From the NCBI GenBank assembly GCA_900548315.1, contig URJU01000023.1:1-19031 (forward strand): a stretch of 19,031 nucleotides of DNA, written 5' to 3'. Positions 7,040 through 14,160 of this stretch are shown here, one piece after another. The DNA is from an uncultured Coprococcus sp. GTDB taxonomy: Bacteria > Bacillota > Clostridia > Lachnospirales > Lachnospiraceae. A model generated the notes under the pieces. It was not told the DNA's origin. It ran no database searches and worked only from the letters and a program-made list of their open reading frames with translations. Every line of letters starts with the position of its first letter. Position 1 is the stretch's first letter. A program made the translations under genes and the position numbers.

Positions 7040-8254
7040 ATGAGAAAATTCGAAAAATCATCAAAGCTTGACAATGTGTGTTACGACATAAGAGGTCCTG
7101 TTATGGACGAGGCAAACAGAATGGTGGCTGAAGGGGTAAATGTCCTCAAGCTGAACATAGGAAATCCTGCACCGCATGGACTTATGGCACCTGATGAAGT
7201 TGTCAGGGATATGGCATATAACCTCAGAGATACTGAGGGGTATTCAGATTCAAAGGGACTTTTCTCTGCAAGAAAGGCGATCATGCAGTATTGTCAGTTG
7301 AAGAATATTCCAAATGTGGGAATCGATGACATATATACAGGAAATGGAGTCAGCGAGCTTATCACCATGTCCATGCAGGGGCTGCTTGATTCGGGAGATG
7401 AGATACTTGTCCCGATGCCTGACTATCCGTTGTGGACGGCTTCTGTTAACTTGGCAGGAGGAACGGCGGTTCATTATCTTTGTGATGAGCAGTCCAACTG
7501 GTATCCGGATATAGAAGATATCAAGAAAAAGATAACATCAAGAACAAAAGGAATCGTAGTCATCAACCCTAACAACCCTACAGGAGCTCTCTATCCAAAG
7601 GAGGTTCTTGAGCAGATAGTTCAGGTTGCAAGGGAGAATGAACTTATCCTTTTTGCCGATGAGATATATGACAGGCTCGTCATGGATGATAAAGAGCATG
7701 TGGCTCTGGCTTCGCTGGCACCTGACCTTTTCACGATAAGTTTTAACGGACTGAGCAAGTCCCACCGAGTTGCAGGTTACAGAGTGGGCTGGATGTGTCT
7801 GTGCGGAAACAAGAGCAATGTAAAGGGTTACATAGAGGGACTTAACCTCCTGTCATCCATGAGACTCTGCTCAAATGTTCCTGCTCAGAGTATAGTTCAG
7901 ACCTGCCTTGGCGGATATCAGAGTGCAGATGAGCTGCTCTTGCCGGGAGGAAGGATCTATGATCAGAGGGAGTATATCTACAAAGCACTCTGCGATATAC
8001 CGGGAATAAGTGTGGTTAAGCCGGAGGCAGCGTTCTACATATTCCCGAAACTTGACAAGGAGAAGTTCAACATCACAAATGATGAACAGTTTGCTCTTGA
8101 TCTTTTGAGGGATAAGCACATCCTCGTCACATGTGGAACGGGATTTAACTGGAAGGATCCGGATCACTTCAGAATAGTATATCTTCCGAATATGGAGATA
8201 CTCAAGGCAGCAACAGCAAAGCTGGCTGATTTCCTGAGCTATTACCACCAGTAA
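7040..8254 (+). CDS. alaA: Alanine aminotransferase AlaA/AlaT-like (PLP, class I)
   Basis: A 404-residue cytoplasmic class I/II aminotransferase that closely resembles E. coli AlaA in length and sequence (for example KSSKL-NVCYDIRGPV near the start and SMRLC-NVPAQ at about 273-283). AlaA interconverts pyruvate plus glutamate and alanine plus 2-oxoglutarate. PLP residues are visible: INPNNPTG at 175-182, D207 in DEIY for the pyridine nitrogen, K240 in GLSKSHR as the Schiff-base lysine, and R378 in HFRIV for the substrate carboxylate. AAAGGAG (7025-7031) places the start at 7040, although a GTG at 7031 is in frame. The alanine T-box upstream independently supports the function, making expression rise when charged tRNA-Ala is scarce. 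The gene is monocistronic with its own terminator. Confidence 0.95.
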   Translation: MRKFEKSSKLDNVCYDIRGPVMDEANRMVAEGVNVLKLNIGNPAPHGLMAPDEVVRDMAYNLRDTEGYSDSKGLFSARKAIMQYCQLKNIPNVGIDDIYTGNGVSELITMSMQGLLDSGDEILVPMPDYPLWTASVNLAGGTAVHYLCDEQSNWYPDIEDIKKKITSRTKGIVVINPNNPTGALYPKEVLEQIVQVARENELILFADEIYDRLVMDDKEHVALASLAPDLFTISFNGLSKSHRVAGYRVGWMCLCGNKSNVKGYIEGLNLLSSMRLCSNVPAQSIVQTCLGGYQSADELLLPGGRIYDQREYIYKALCDIPGISVVKPEAAFYIFPKLDKEKFNITNDEQFALDLLRDKHILVTCGTGFNWKDPDHFRIVYLPNMEILKAATAKLADFLSYYHQ

Positions 8255-8277
8255 ATATAATATGCAGAATATATAGT

Positions 8278-8320
8278 AATTCCAGAACTTGGACATACCA
8301 GGTTCTGGAATTTGTTTTAT
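8278..8320 (+). terminator. Intrinsic terminator of alaA
   Basis: A 15-bp stem of 8278-8292 with 8298-8312 (AATTCCAGAACTTGG and its near-perfect complement, one G-T) encloses a 5-base loop and is followed by the T-rich tail TTTGTTTTATTT. It starts 24 bases after the alaA stop. Confidence 0.92.
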
Positions 8321-8355
8321 TTGCGAGGGGAAGAAAAGACCGTAATCAAACAATA

Positions 8356-8367
8356 ATTGTATACAAT
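8356..8367. repeat. Perfect 12-bp palindrome, operator-like
   Basis: ATTGTATACAAT reads identically on both strands. A partial second copy of its right half (CATACAAT) follows at about 8371-8378. It lies about 90 bases upstream of the -35 box of the promoter at 8455. GT...AC palindromes of this kind are typical of GntR-family operators, but no regulator gene is in the window, so this is a guess. Confidence 0.45.
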
Positions 8368-8436
8368 AATCATACAATTACATACATAAAAGACAATTTA
8401 ATGTTAAAACGCAACAACAACGATAATAAAATATAT

Positions 8437-8464
8437 AAATTGTCAAAAAATATGTTGACGATTT
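8437..8464. promoter_or_regulatory. Inverted repeat overlapping the -35 box
   Basis: AAATTGTCAA (8437-8446) and TTGACGATTT (8455-8464) are inverted repeats matching at 9 of 10 positions with an 8-base spacer. The right arm contains the -35 hexamer of the promoter at 8455-8483, so a protein bound here would directly affect that promoter. No cognate regulator is identified. Confidence 0.55.
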
Positions 8465-8483
8465 AGCGAGTATCATGTACAAT
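8455..8483 (+). promoter_or_regulatory. Near-consensus sigma-A promoter of the large RNA
   Basis: TTGACG (8455-8460) and TACAAT (8478-8483) each match consensus at five of six positions and are exactly 17 bases apart. The predicted start is near 8490. There is no convincing protein gene downstream for over 900 bases, which points to an RNA product. Confidence 0.82.
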
Positions 8484-8489
8484 AAAAAT

Positions 8490-9148
8490 ACATTAAAGAA
8501 CAGCCATTTGAAAAAAGAAACAGATGGCACACCATAGATTGTCACCCGTGACACATAACATGTACGAAGTGTTTATGGAAACAGACTTCACGCATGGTGC
8601 GCAGGAAACAGAGATCCGTGGTACAAGTTCACGAAAGGAGGAGGTTCCGTTGGAGACAATTGAAGAACATTTTTATCATGATGGTAACTCAGAACTGGGA
8701 AGTTGTTTCCACACGAGATGCCTTTAAGATAAAAGCTTGAATCAGTCCATATGTAGATGCTGAATACAGCATGGTTGAAGTACAAAGGACGCAGGTATTT
8801 GATACCAGATTTGATCCATCGTGATTGTTCAAAACACAAGATATGAGTGGTGTTTCAAGGGCATCATGTCATATCACATATCGTAAGACTAGTGCTTATA
8901 AGAGGTTGGTACATATACAAATTCATGCAGTGCATGTTATGAGTAGATGCAGTTCGTACCCTGATAGTTGATATTCCGGTAAGTTTAATCTCTAGGCACA
9001 TCGAATTTTTTCATAGATATTAAAAATATAAAGTGAAAGAATGAACGGCATGTGTGGAAACATTCAAGTATTTTAAAAGATACTTCAATATTTAAAAAAT
9101 GAATAAACTAATATAAAGCCAGTTGGTATTATGCCAGCTGGCTTTTTT
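8490..9148 (+). ncRNA. Candidate large structured non-coding RNA (about 660 nt)
   Basis: The segment starts at a strong promoter, ends at a strong terminator and encodes no credible protein. It is dense in hairpins: 8503-8510 with 8521-8528 (8 bp, A-rich loop); 8540-8544 with 8549-8553; 8566-8574 with 8579-8589 (9 bp, 2-base bulge); 8757-8762 with 8767-8772; 8794-8798 with 8802-8806; 8832-8837 with 8850-8855; 8924-8928 with 8932-8936. The last is enclosed by a longer-range helix, 8908-8912 with 8956-8960 (GGTAC/GTACC). GATATG at 8840-8845 can alternatively pair with either of two CATATC copies near 8870-8882. It does not look like tmRNA, RNase P RNA or 6S RNA. By size and host it could belong to the large bacterial RNA classes ROOL, GOLLD or OLE, ROOL being the most plausible, but I cannot confirm any from memory. 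Confidence 0.68.
9115..9148 (+). terminator. Intrinsic terminator of the large RNA
   Basis: AAAGCCAGTTGG (9115-9126) pairs with CCAGCTGGCTTT (9134-9145), 12 bp with one G-T, around a 7-base loop, and ends in a run of six T (9143-9148). Confidence 0.93.
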
Positions 9149-9432
9149 ATGTATTAATTACAACGTGCGTTAAACCGCTGATTGCCCGCTCTGCGAGCCA
9201 TAACAATCCGTGCGGCAACAAGAAACTAATATTAATTGCAAATAACTTAAATTATTGGCTAATACGGCATGCAAAAGCAATAAAAAACAACTTAAATATT
9301 CAGTAATTAATGACATGTTCAACAATTAAAAAATGAGTTAATATAAGTATATGTATAAATATTAATCACGAATTAGGCTGTTCGTGGTGAGTAAAGTGGA
9401 GGAATGTCACAAAAAAGAAAGGGTAAGGAAAT
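9149..9432. other. AT-rich intergenic region upstream of the mannanase
   Basis: No gene or clear consensus promoter is visible in these 284 bases. A TATAAG at 9342-9347 could be a -10 box but its -35 is poor. Two AACTTAAAT copies occur near 9245 and 9290. Near the 3' end, ATCACGAA (9365-9372) and TTCGTGGT (9381-9388) form an 8-bp hairpin with an 8-base loop, which could be a leader hairpin or an operator for the mannanase gene. Confidence 0.4.
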
Positions 9433-12400
9433 ATGGTGAGATTTAGAACAAGACTTGTTGCTGTGACATGTGCAGTTGCAATGGTTGGCTCATTCTGGGG
9501 AAGTGCAGGGGCAATAGTCTCAGCTGATGCATCAGAGCCGTCTGCGGAAATGGCGTGGAGCATCACTGCAGACAAACTGGTATTTGACACCGGCGCAGAT
9601 GCCAAGTGGACAGATAAAATTTATGCCAGCAATGATGAAGGTACATACCCAGAGTTAGGCAGGATTGATGATGTGTCTGTGGGTAAAAAGGCTGTGCTCA
9701 CGGCAAATGTAACACTTAATGGAGATTTTTCAGGATTGGATGGTGCGGAGGCTGCTGACGGAACGTATAATGTGATCCAGCTTTCCTGTGCGATCAAGAC
9801 TGGCGATGGATGGACATACACCAAGTCTGATGATTATCCATTCCTTAAAGCGGAAAATTTTACAGATGGCAAGACACAGGTATCATTTGCATTTGATGTG
9901 GAGGATACAGGAGCTGCGAACGAGATAATATTCCAGTACAATTCAAACTCTGCATATACTGGAACAATATCAATATCTGATGTAGAGATTCAGAGTGATG
10001 ATTCAGGAGAGGAGCCTGATGGTGGAGAAGAGCCAGGTGGCGGATCATCAGCAACAGGAAATGTGACAGGTGTGGCAGCACCTTCGATCACAGACAATAC
10101 AGTATGGAGCAGTTCAGATGCAGTTCTCACATTTGACGCTGTTTCAGATAAGACATGGAAAGATAAAGCGTATGCCAGCAATGACTCTGATACATATGCT
10201 GAAATGGCGAGAATAGAGGGGGCAACTGTAGGTGAAAAAGTGAAACTCACAGCGACAGTTTCTCTCGACGGCGATATATCAGCGCTTGATGGTGCCGAGG
10301 CATCAGATGGATCGTACAATGCGATCCAGCTTGCTTGCGCTATCAAGACAGGTGACAGCTGGACATATGTCAAGTCAGATGACTATCCATTCTTAAAGAG
10401 TGAGAACCTTACAGATGGCAAGTGCAGCGTAGAGTTCAACTTCAACGGAGTTGAGGAGGGCGATGTACAGGAGATCGTATTCCAGTACAATGCCAATTCA
10501 GCATTTACAGGAAAGGTGCTTATAGGCGGAGTTGCCGTTGATAAGGTGGAGAGTGGCAAGAAACCGACAACATCAGAGACTGAGGCTGGAAATTTTGCAG
10601 ATGCAAGCCTTGTGTTTGACACAGCGAGCGATGCCAAGTGGACAGACAAGGCATTTGCCAGCAATGATACAGAAAGCTATACAGATCTTCCTACAGTAGA
10701 CAATGTCAAGGTTGGAGCAAAGGCAAAGCTCACAGCTACAGTTACACTTGATGCAGATGCAACGGGACTTGACGGCGCTGAGGCATCAGACGGATCATAC
10801 AATGCGATCCAGCTTGCGTGTGCCATGAAGACAGGCGACAGCTGGGATTACGTCAAGTCAGGCGACTATCCGTTCATCAAGGCTGAGAACTTTGTCGATG
10901 GCAAGTGCGATATATCATTTGCATTTGATGTATCAGAGGTGGGAAATGTACAGGAGATCGTATTCCAGTACAATTCCAACTCAGCATATGCTGGCAAGAT
11001 CACAATAAGCAACGTTAAGGTACTTGATGTTAAGGAGAGCAGCGGCGGACTTGAGCAGAGAGATCCTGCTGTGATCTCAGATCTCTCATCGGCTGAGGAT
11101 TATGACAAGTGGAGCACAGAGGCCGGATATGCATACAAGCACGGCGATGCAGCCAACAAGGCCGGCACTGCCACACCTGACATATCATATGACAGTGCAA
11201 ATGAGAGACTTAAGGTTTCTGTTGACTACTCAGCAGATTCAACTTCTTCATGGAGTGAGGCAAAGGTTAAGTGTGTTCCTACAGAGGCTATGGATGTGAG
11301 CCAGTACAACCAGCTCAGTGTGGATATCATCTACCCGGCAAAGCTCAAGGGAAGCAAGATCAAGTTTTTTGCAAATGGAATAATAAATAAAGATACTACC
11401 ATCGATGATGATGCAGAGGATATCGGCGATGGATTAAAGAAGGTTACAGTTACTATGGGATTTACTCCGACAGATAAACCACTCACAGATGTGACAATAG
11501 GAATCATCGGAAGCAGCACAAGCTTCAAGGGCAATGTATATCTTGATAATCTTGTTCTGTCACAGGCAGATACAACGAAGGATTTTGTCGAGATAACAGA
11601 GACTCCTGGTGCTGGTTCACCAGCGGATCTTTCACAGATGCCATCATCAGTTAGAGTGAGCGATGCGAATGCAGCAGACAGTGCAAAGGCACTTGCGGCA
11701 TACCTGAATACGCTCATGAACAGCGATCAGGTTCTGTTCGGACATCAGAATGATGTGAGCAGAAGCGTAAATCCACAGGCGTCACTCGGTGATGTATATG
11801 ATGTGACCGGACAGGTCAGCGGTGTGTTCGGAATCGACTCACTGGCAGTTACAGGCTCGGAGGCAGGCGGTTCAGACGCGGCTTCGGCACTGGCAAACTC
11901 AGTGGCATACAGCAAGACTGCAGCAGCAAATGGTGCGATCGTGTCATTGTCAATGCATATGCCAAACTTCTCCAGCTCTAAGATAGTGAAGAATTTGGAT
12001 GGAACATACAGTTTCTACGGATGTGATTTCTCAGAGTCCAAGGATCTGTCAAATGACATAGTAAAGCAGATTCTCCCAGGCGGAGAGTACAATGAGGTAT
12101 TTACAGCTTACCTTGATGTGATCGCAGACTACGCATCACAGCTTCAGGCTGCCGGAATACCTATCATGATCAGACCATTCCACGAGAACACAGGAAGCTG
12201 GTTCTGGTGGGGATCAATGAACACAGCAGAGACATATAAGTCTCTCTACAGATATACCAAGGATTACATGGAGCAGAGCGGTGTACACAACCTTCTCTGG
12301 GTATACTCACCAAACGGACCTGTCACATCAGAGGCAGCTTACATGTCATACTATCCAGGCGATGAGTATGTAGATATCCTTGCATTTGACTACTACAACG

Positions 12401-14076
12401 ATTACAATTCATACCCTGCAGCTGCAGACAACTCTTTCTTTGACAGTCTTGATACAACATGTAATATTGTGTCATCAATAGCTGCAAAGAGCGGCAAGAT
12501 ACCAGCCATCGCTGAGTGCGGTGTCAGAGTCATGAAGAAGGACGGTTCAGACAACGAGGGACTTCTCGTAAAGGGCAATCCGGTTGGAACAGAGGCTTCA
12601 GGAAAGAACTGGTATCAGGAAGTCAGCGACATCGCGAAGAAGAACAACATGCCATACTATCTTGTATGGGCCAACTTTGGAGATACCAACTTCTATGTTC
12701 CATATAAGTATGACGACACACATGGACAGGAGCTTATAAATGACTTCATAAAGTACTACAACAACGACTCATCAATATTCGGTGGAGATACAGGATTCTA
12801 CAGTAACATGGGAACCCTTGCAGGAGTATCTGCAAATACATACACGGGCCAGATGGGTTACATGGTATATCCATTTGACAGAGATACCATCCTCAAGGCG
12901 ACAACACTCAAGGCTGGTGTTAAGAATGCATCAAAGGTTCAGTTCATTATCAACAATCCTGATACAGGTGTTAAGCTTACACTCAACGCTGAGGCTGGAG
13001 CCGAGATTGCCGCTGCAGGATCAGAGCCAACACTTTACACGGCTGATCTTACAGAGAAGAATCTCAGCAAGCTTGGAAAGACAGACACAGCAACCATCAC
13101 ACTCTTGGCAGATGGCGAGCAGCTCGCACAGCTGTCACACATAAGCCTTGGAAAGGCCAAGGATAAGGCTCCTGCAAATGTCATCGAGGACTTCGAGTAC
13201 TATTCAGGAAGCGACGGACTTCTGGATTCCACATACACATCTAACTCAGCCGCAGGATGCAGTTCAAGCTTCGTTCTTGACAAGACACATAAGAACGGTG
13301 GCACATACGGCGGCGCATTCAAGTATACGCTTGAGACAAATGGATCAGAGGTGTGGACAGGAAGGATTAAGTCAGAGCTTACAAACGATGATTTCTCAAA
13401 GTATAATGCGCTTGAGATGTGGGTACAGCCGGACGGTATGGGACAGAAGCTTGTGATCCAGATCACAGATGGAAGCGGCGAGGAATTTGAGGTATACCTC
13501 ACAGATTTCGTAAAGGGAACAAAGGCACAGTATGTTACTATTCCATTCAGCTCATTCAAGGGTAAGAAGGGTGGTACACTCGATGCATCGGATATAGTCA
13601 AATTTGCTGTATGGTGCAACTCGATCGTGCCGGAGGATCACACTGGCAAGTGGACAGTTGATTCAACTATCTACTTTGATGGAATCCAGGCAGTGAAGCT
13701 CACGGATGATATGCTCAAGAAGAATCCTGTGGACAAGAACGGTCTTATCATAACAGATAAGTCGCTGGTTAAGAAGGATCCAGCTGATCCTGGAAAAGAT
13801 GATCCGACAACAGAGGATCCAGGCAAGGATGATCCAACTACGGAGAATCCGACAACAGATGATCCGACAACGGAGAATCCAACCACAGAGGATACCGGTA
13901 AGGATGACAAGACTACAGAGGCAGCCACAACAGCTGATGGAAGTACAAATGGCAAGGGACAGAATGCGGTGAATACCGGAGATAAGTCTCCTGTAGATAT
14001 ATTATTCGCGATAATGATAGCATCGCTTGTCATGGCTGGTGCGGGTTACATCGTTATCAGGAAAGAAAAAAGATAA
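9433..14076 (+). CDS. Secreted, probably wall-anchored modular GH26 endo-beta-1,4-mannanase
   Basis: 1547 residues. A signal peptide occupies 1-31 (cleavage likely after VSA). Three related repeats follow at about 47-187, 229-370 and 391-532, then a CBM27-like mannan-binding module (about 545-712). The GH26 domain (about 738-1112) has acid/base E918 in RPFHENTGSWFWWG and nucleophile E1028 in AIAECG. An Ig-like region (about 1119-1240), a CBM23-like module starting at VIEDFEYY (about 1250-1423) and a linker of DPTT/ENPTT units (about 1449-1495) come next. The end is NTGD (1514-1517), a hydrophobic span and RKEKR, the layout of a sortase signal but without LPXTG. The order CBM27-GH26-CBM23 resembles the Roseburia intestinalis mannanase. 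It should cleave mannans at the cell surface. No oligosaccharide transporter is nearby. The ribosome binding site is weak or unusually close (AAGGAA at 9425-9430; AGAAAGGG at 9416 is an alternative). Confidence 0.95.
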   Translation: MVRFRTRLVAVTCAVAMVGSFWGSAGAIVSADASEPSAEMAWSITADKLVFDTGADAKWTDKIYASNDEGTYPELGRIDDVSVGKKAVLTANVTLNGDFSGLDGAEAADGTYNVIQLSCAIKTGDGWTYTKSDDYPFLKAENFTDGKTQVSFAFDVEDTGAANEIIFQYNSNSAYTGTISISDVEIQSDDSGEEPDGGEEPGGGSSATGNVTGVAAPSITDNTVWSSSDAVLTFDAVSDKTWKDKAYASNDSDTYAEMARIEGATVGEKVKLTATVSLDGDISALDGAEASDGSYNAIQLACAIKTGDSWTYVKSDDYPFLKSENLTDGKCSVEFNFNGVEEGDVQEIVFQYNANSAFTGKVLIGGVAVDKVESGKKPTTSETEAGNFADASLVFDTASDAKWTDKAFASNDTESYTDLPTVDNVKVGAKAKLTATVTLDADATGLDGAEASDGSYNAIQLACAMKTGDSWDYVKSGDYPFIKAENFVDGKCDISFAFDVSEVGNVQEIVFQYNSNSAYAGKITISNVKVLDVKESSGGLEQRDPAVISDLSSAEDYDKWSTEAGYAYKHGDAANKAGTATPDISYDSANERLKVSVDYSADSTSSWSEAKVKCVPTEAMDVSQYNQLSVDIIYPAKLKGSKIKFFANGIINKDTTIDDDAEDIGDGLKKVTVTMGFTPTDKPLTDVTIGIIGSSTSFKGNVYLDNLVLSQADTTKDFVEITETPGAGSPADLSQMPSSVRVSDANAADSAKALAAYLNTLMNSDQVLFGHQNDVSRSVNPQASLGDVYDVTGQVSGVFGIDSLAVTGSEAGGSDAASALANSVAYSKTAAANGAIVSLSMHMPNFSSSKIVKNLDGTYSFYGCDFSESKDLSNDIVKQILPGGEYNEVFTAYLDVIADYASQLQAAGIPIMIRPFHENTGSWFWWGSMNTAETYKSLYRYTKDYMEQSGVHNLLWVYSPNGPVTSEAAYMSYYPGDEYVDILAFDYYNDYNSYPAAADNSFFDSLDTTCNIVSSIAAKSGKIPAIAECGVRVMKKDGSDNEGLLVKGNPVGTEASGKNWYQEVSDIAKKNNMPYYLVWANFGDTNFYVPYKYDDTHGQELINDFIKYYNNDSSIFGGDTGFYSNMGTLAGVSANTYTGQMGYMVYPFDRDTILKATTLKAGVKNASKVQFIINNPDTGVKLTLNAEAGAEIAAAGSEPTLYTADLTEKNLSKLGKTDTATITLLADGEQLAQLSHISLGKAKDKAPANVIEDFEYYSGSDGLLDSTYTSNSAAGCSSSFVLDKTHKNGGTYGGAFKYTLETNGSEVWTGRIKSELTNDDFSKYNALEMWVQPDGMGQKLVIQITDGSGEEFEVYLTDFVKGTKAQYVTIPFSSFKGKKGGTLDASDIVKFAVWCNSIVPEDHTGKWTVDSTIYFDGIQAVKLTDDMLKKNPVDKNGLIITDKSLVKKDPADPGKDDPTTEDPGKDDPTTENPTTDDPTTENPTTEDTGKDDKTTEAATTADGSTNGKGQNAVNTGDKSPVDILFAIMIASLVMAGAGYIVIRKEKR
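9571..11028 (+). repeat. Three tandem copies of a ~140-residue domain in the mannanase
   Basis: Copies lie at 9571-9993, 10117-10542 and 10603-11028. Shared positions include VFDT/TFDA...W-DK-YASND, LDGAEA-DG-YN-IQL-CA-KTGD-W, Y-FLK-EN, DGK and EI-FQYN-NSA. Copies two and three are the most alike, also at DNA level around their centre. Linkers between copies are G/E/P/S-rich. The pattern of strands and conserved aromatic residues suggests a beta-sandwich carbohydrate-binding module, but I cannot place it in a named CBM family. Confidence 0.9.
13777..13917 (+). repeat. DPTT/ENPTT repeat linker of the mannanase
   Basis: Short degenerate repeats encode units such as DPGKDDPTTE and NPTTDDPTTE at residues 1449-1495. 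Such acidic Pro/Thr linkers span the cell wall between a folded domain and the membrane or wall anchor. Length may vary between strains by slippage. Confidence 0.85.
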
Positions 14077-14096
14077 TACTCATTTTTAGCCATACT

Positions 14097-14152
14097 AAAA
14101 AGCCCCACTGTCGGTGATGAAAGTCATCGGCAGTGGGGCTTGATTTTGTTTT
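14097..14152. terminator. Bidirectional terminator between convergent mannanase and MATE genes
   Basis: An 18-bp stem, 14100-14117 with 14124-14141 (AAGCCCCACTG core, two wobble pairs), encloses TGAAAG. On the plus strand it is followed by TTGATTTTGTTTT. On the minus strand the A-run at 14097-14101 gives a T-tract. It can therefore end both the mannanase transcript and the MATE transcript. Confidence 0.93.
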
Positions 14153-14160
14153 GCGTTCTA

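Noticed and set aside
8524..8727. 67-codon frame as a protein gene
   Set aside because: No ribosome binding site before its ATG, composition unlike neighbouring proteins, and it overlaps several clear hairpins of the RNA candidate. Only its last 25 codons have a possible start, noted separately.
8588..8839. Minus-strand 83-codon frame within the RNA region
   Set aside because: No ribosome binding site or recognisable features; a chance frame opposite the RNA candidate.
8490..9148. tmRNA, RNase P RNA or a CRISPR array in the non-coding region
   Set aside because: No tRNA-like CCA end or tag frame, no RNase P GAGGAAAGTC-type core, and no regularly spaced direct repeats.
9404..9439. Short upstream frame (11 codons) overlapping the mannanase start
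   Set aside because: GGAGG lies only one base before its ATG, too close for normal initiation, and the peptide is just a translated purine-rich leader.
13671..14033. Minus-strand 120-codon Ser/Val-rich frame opposite the mannanase tail
   Set aside because: It is the shadow of the DPTT repeat linker and has no ribosome binding site.
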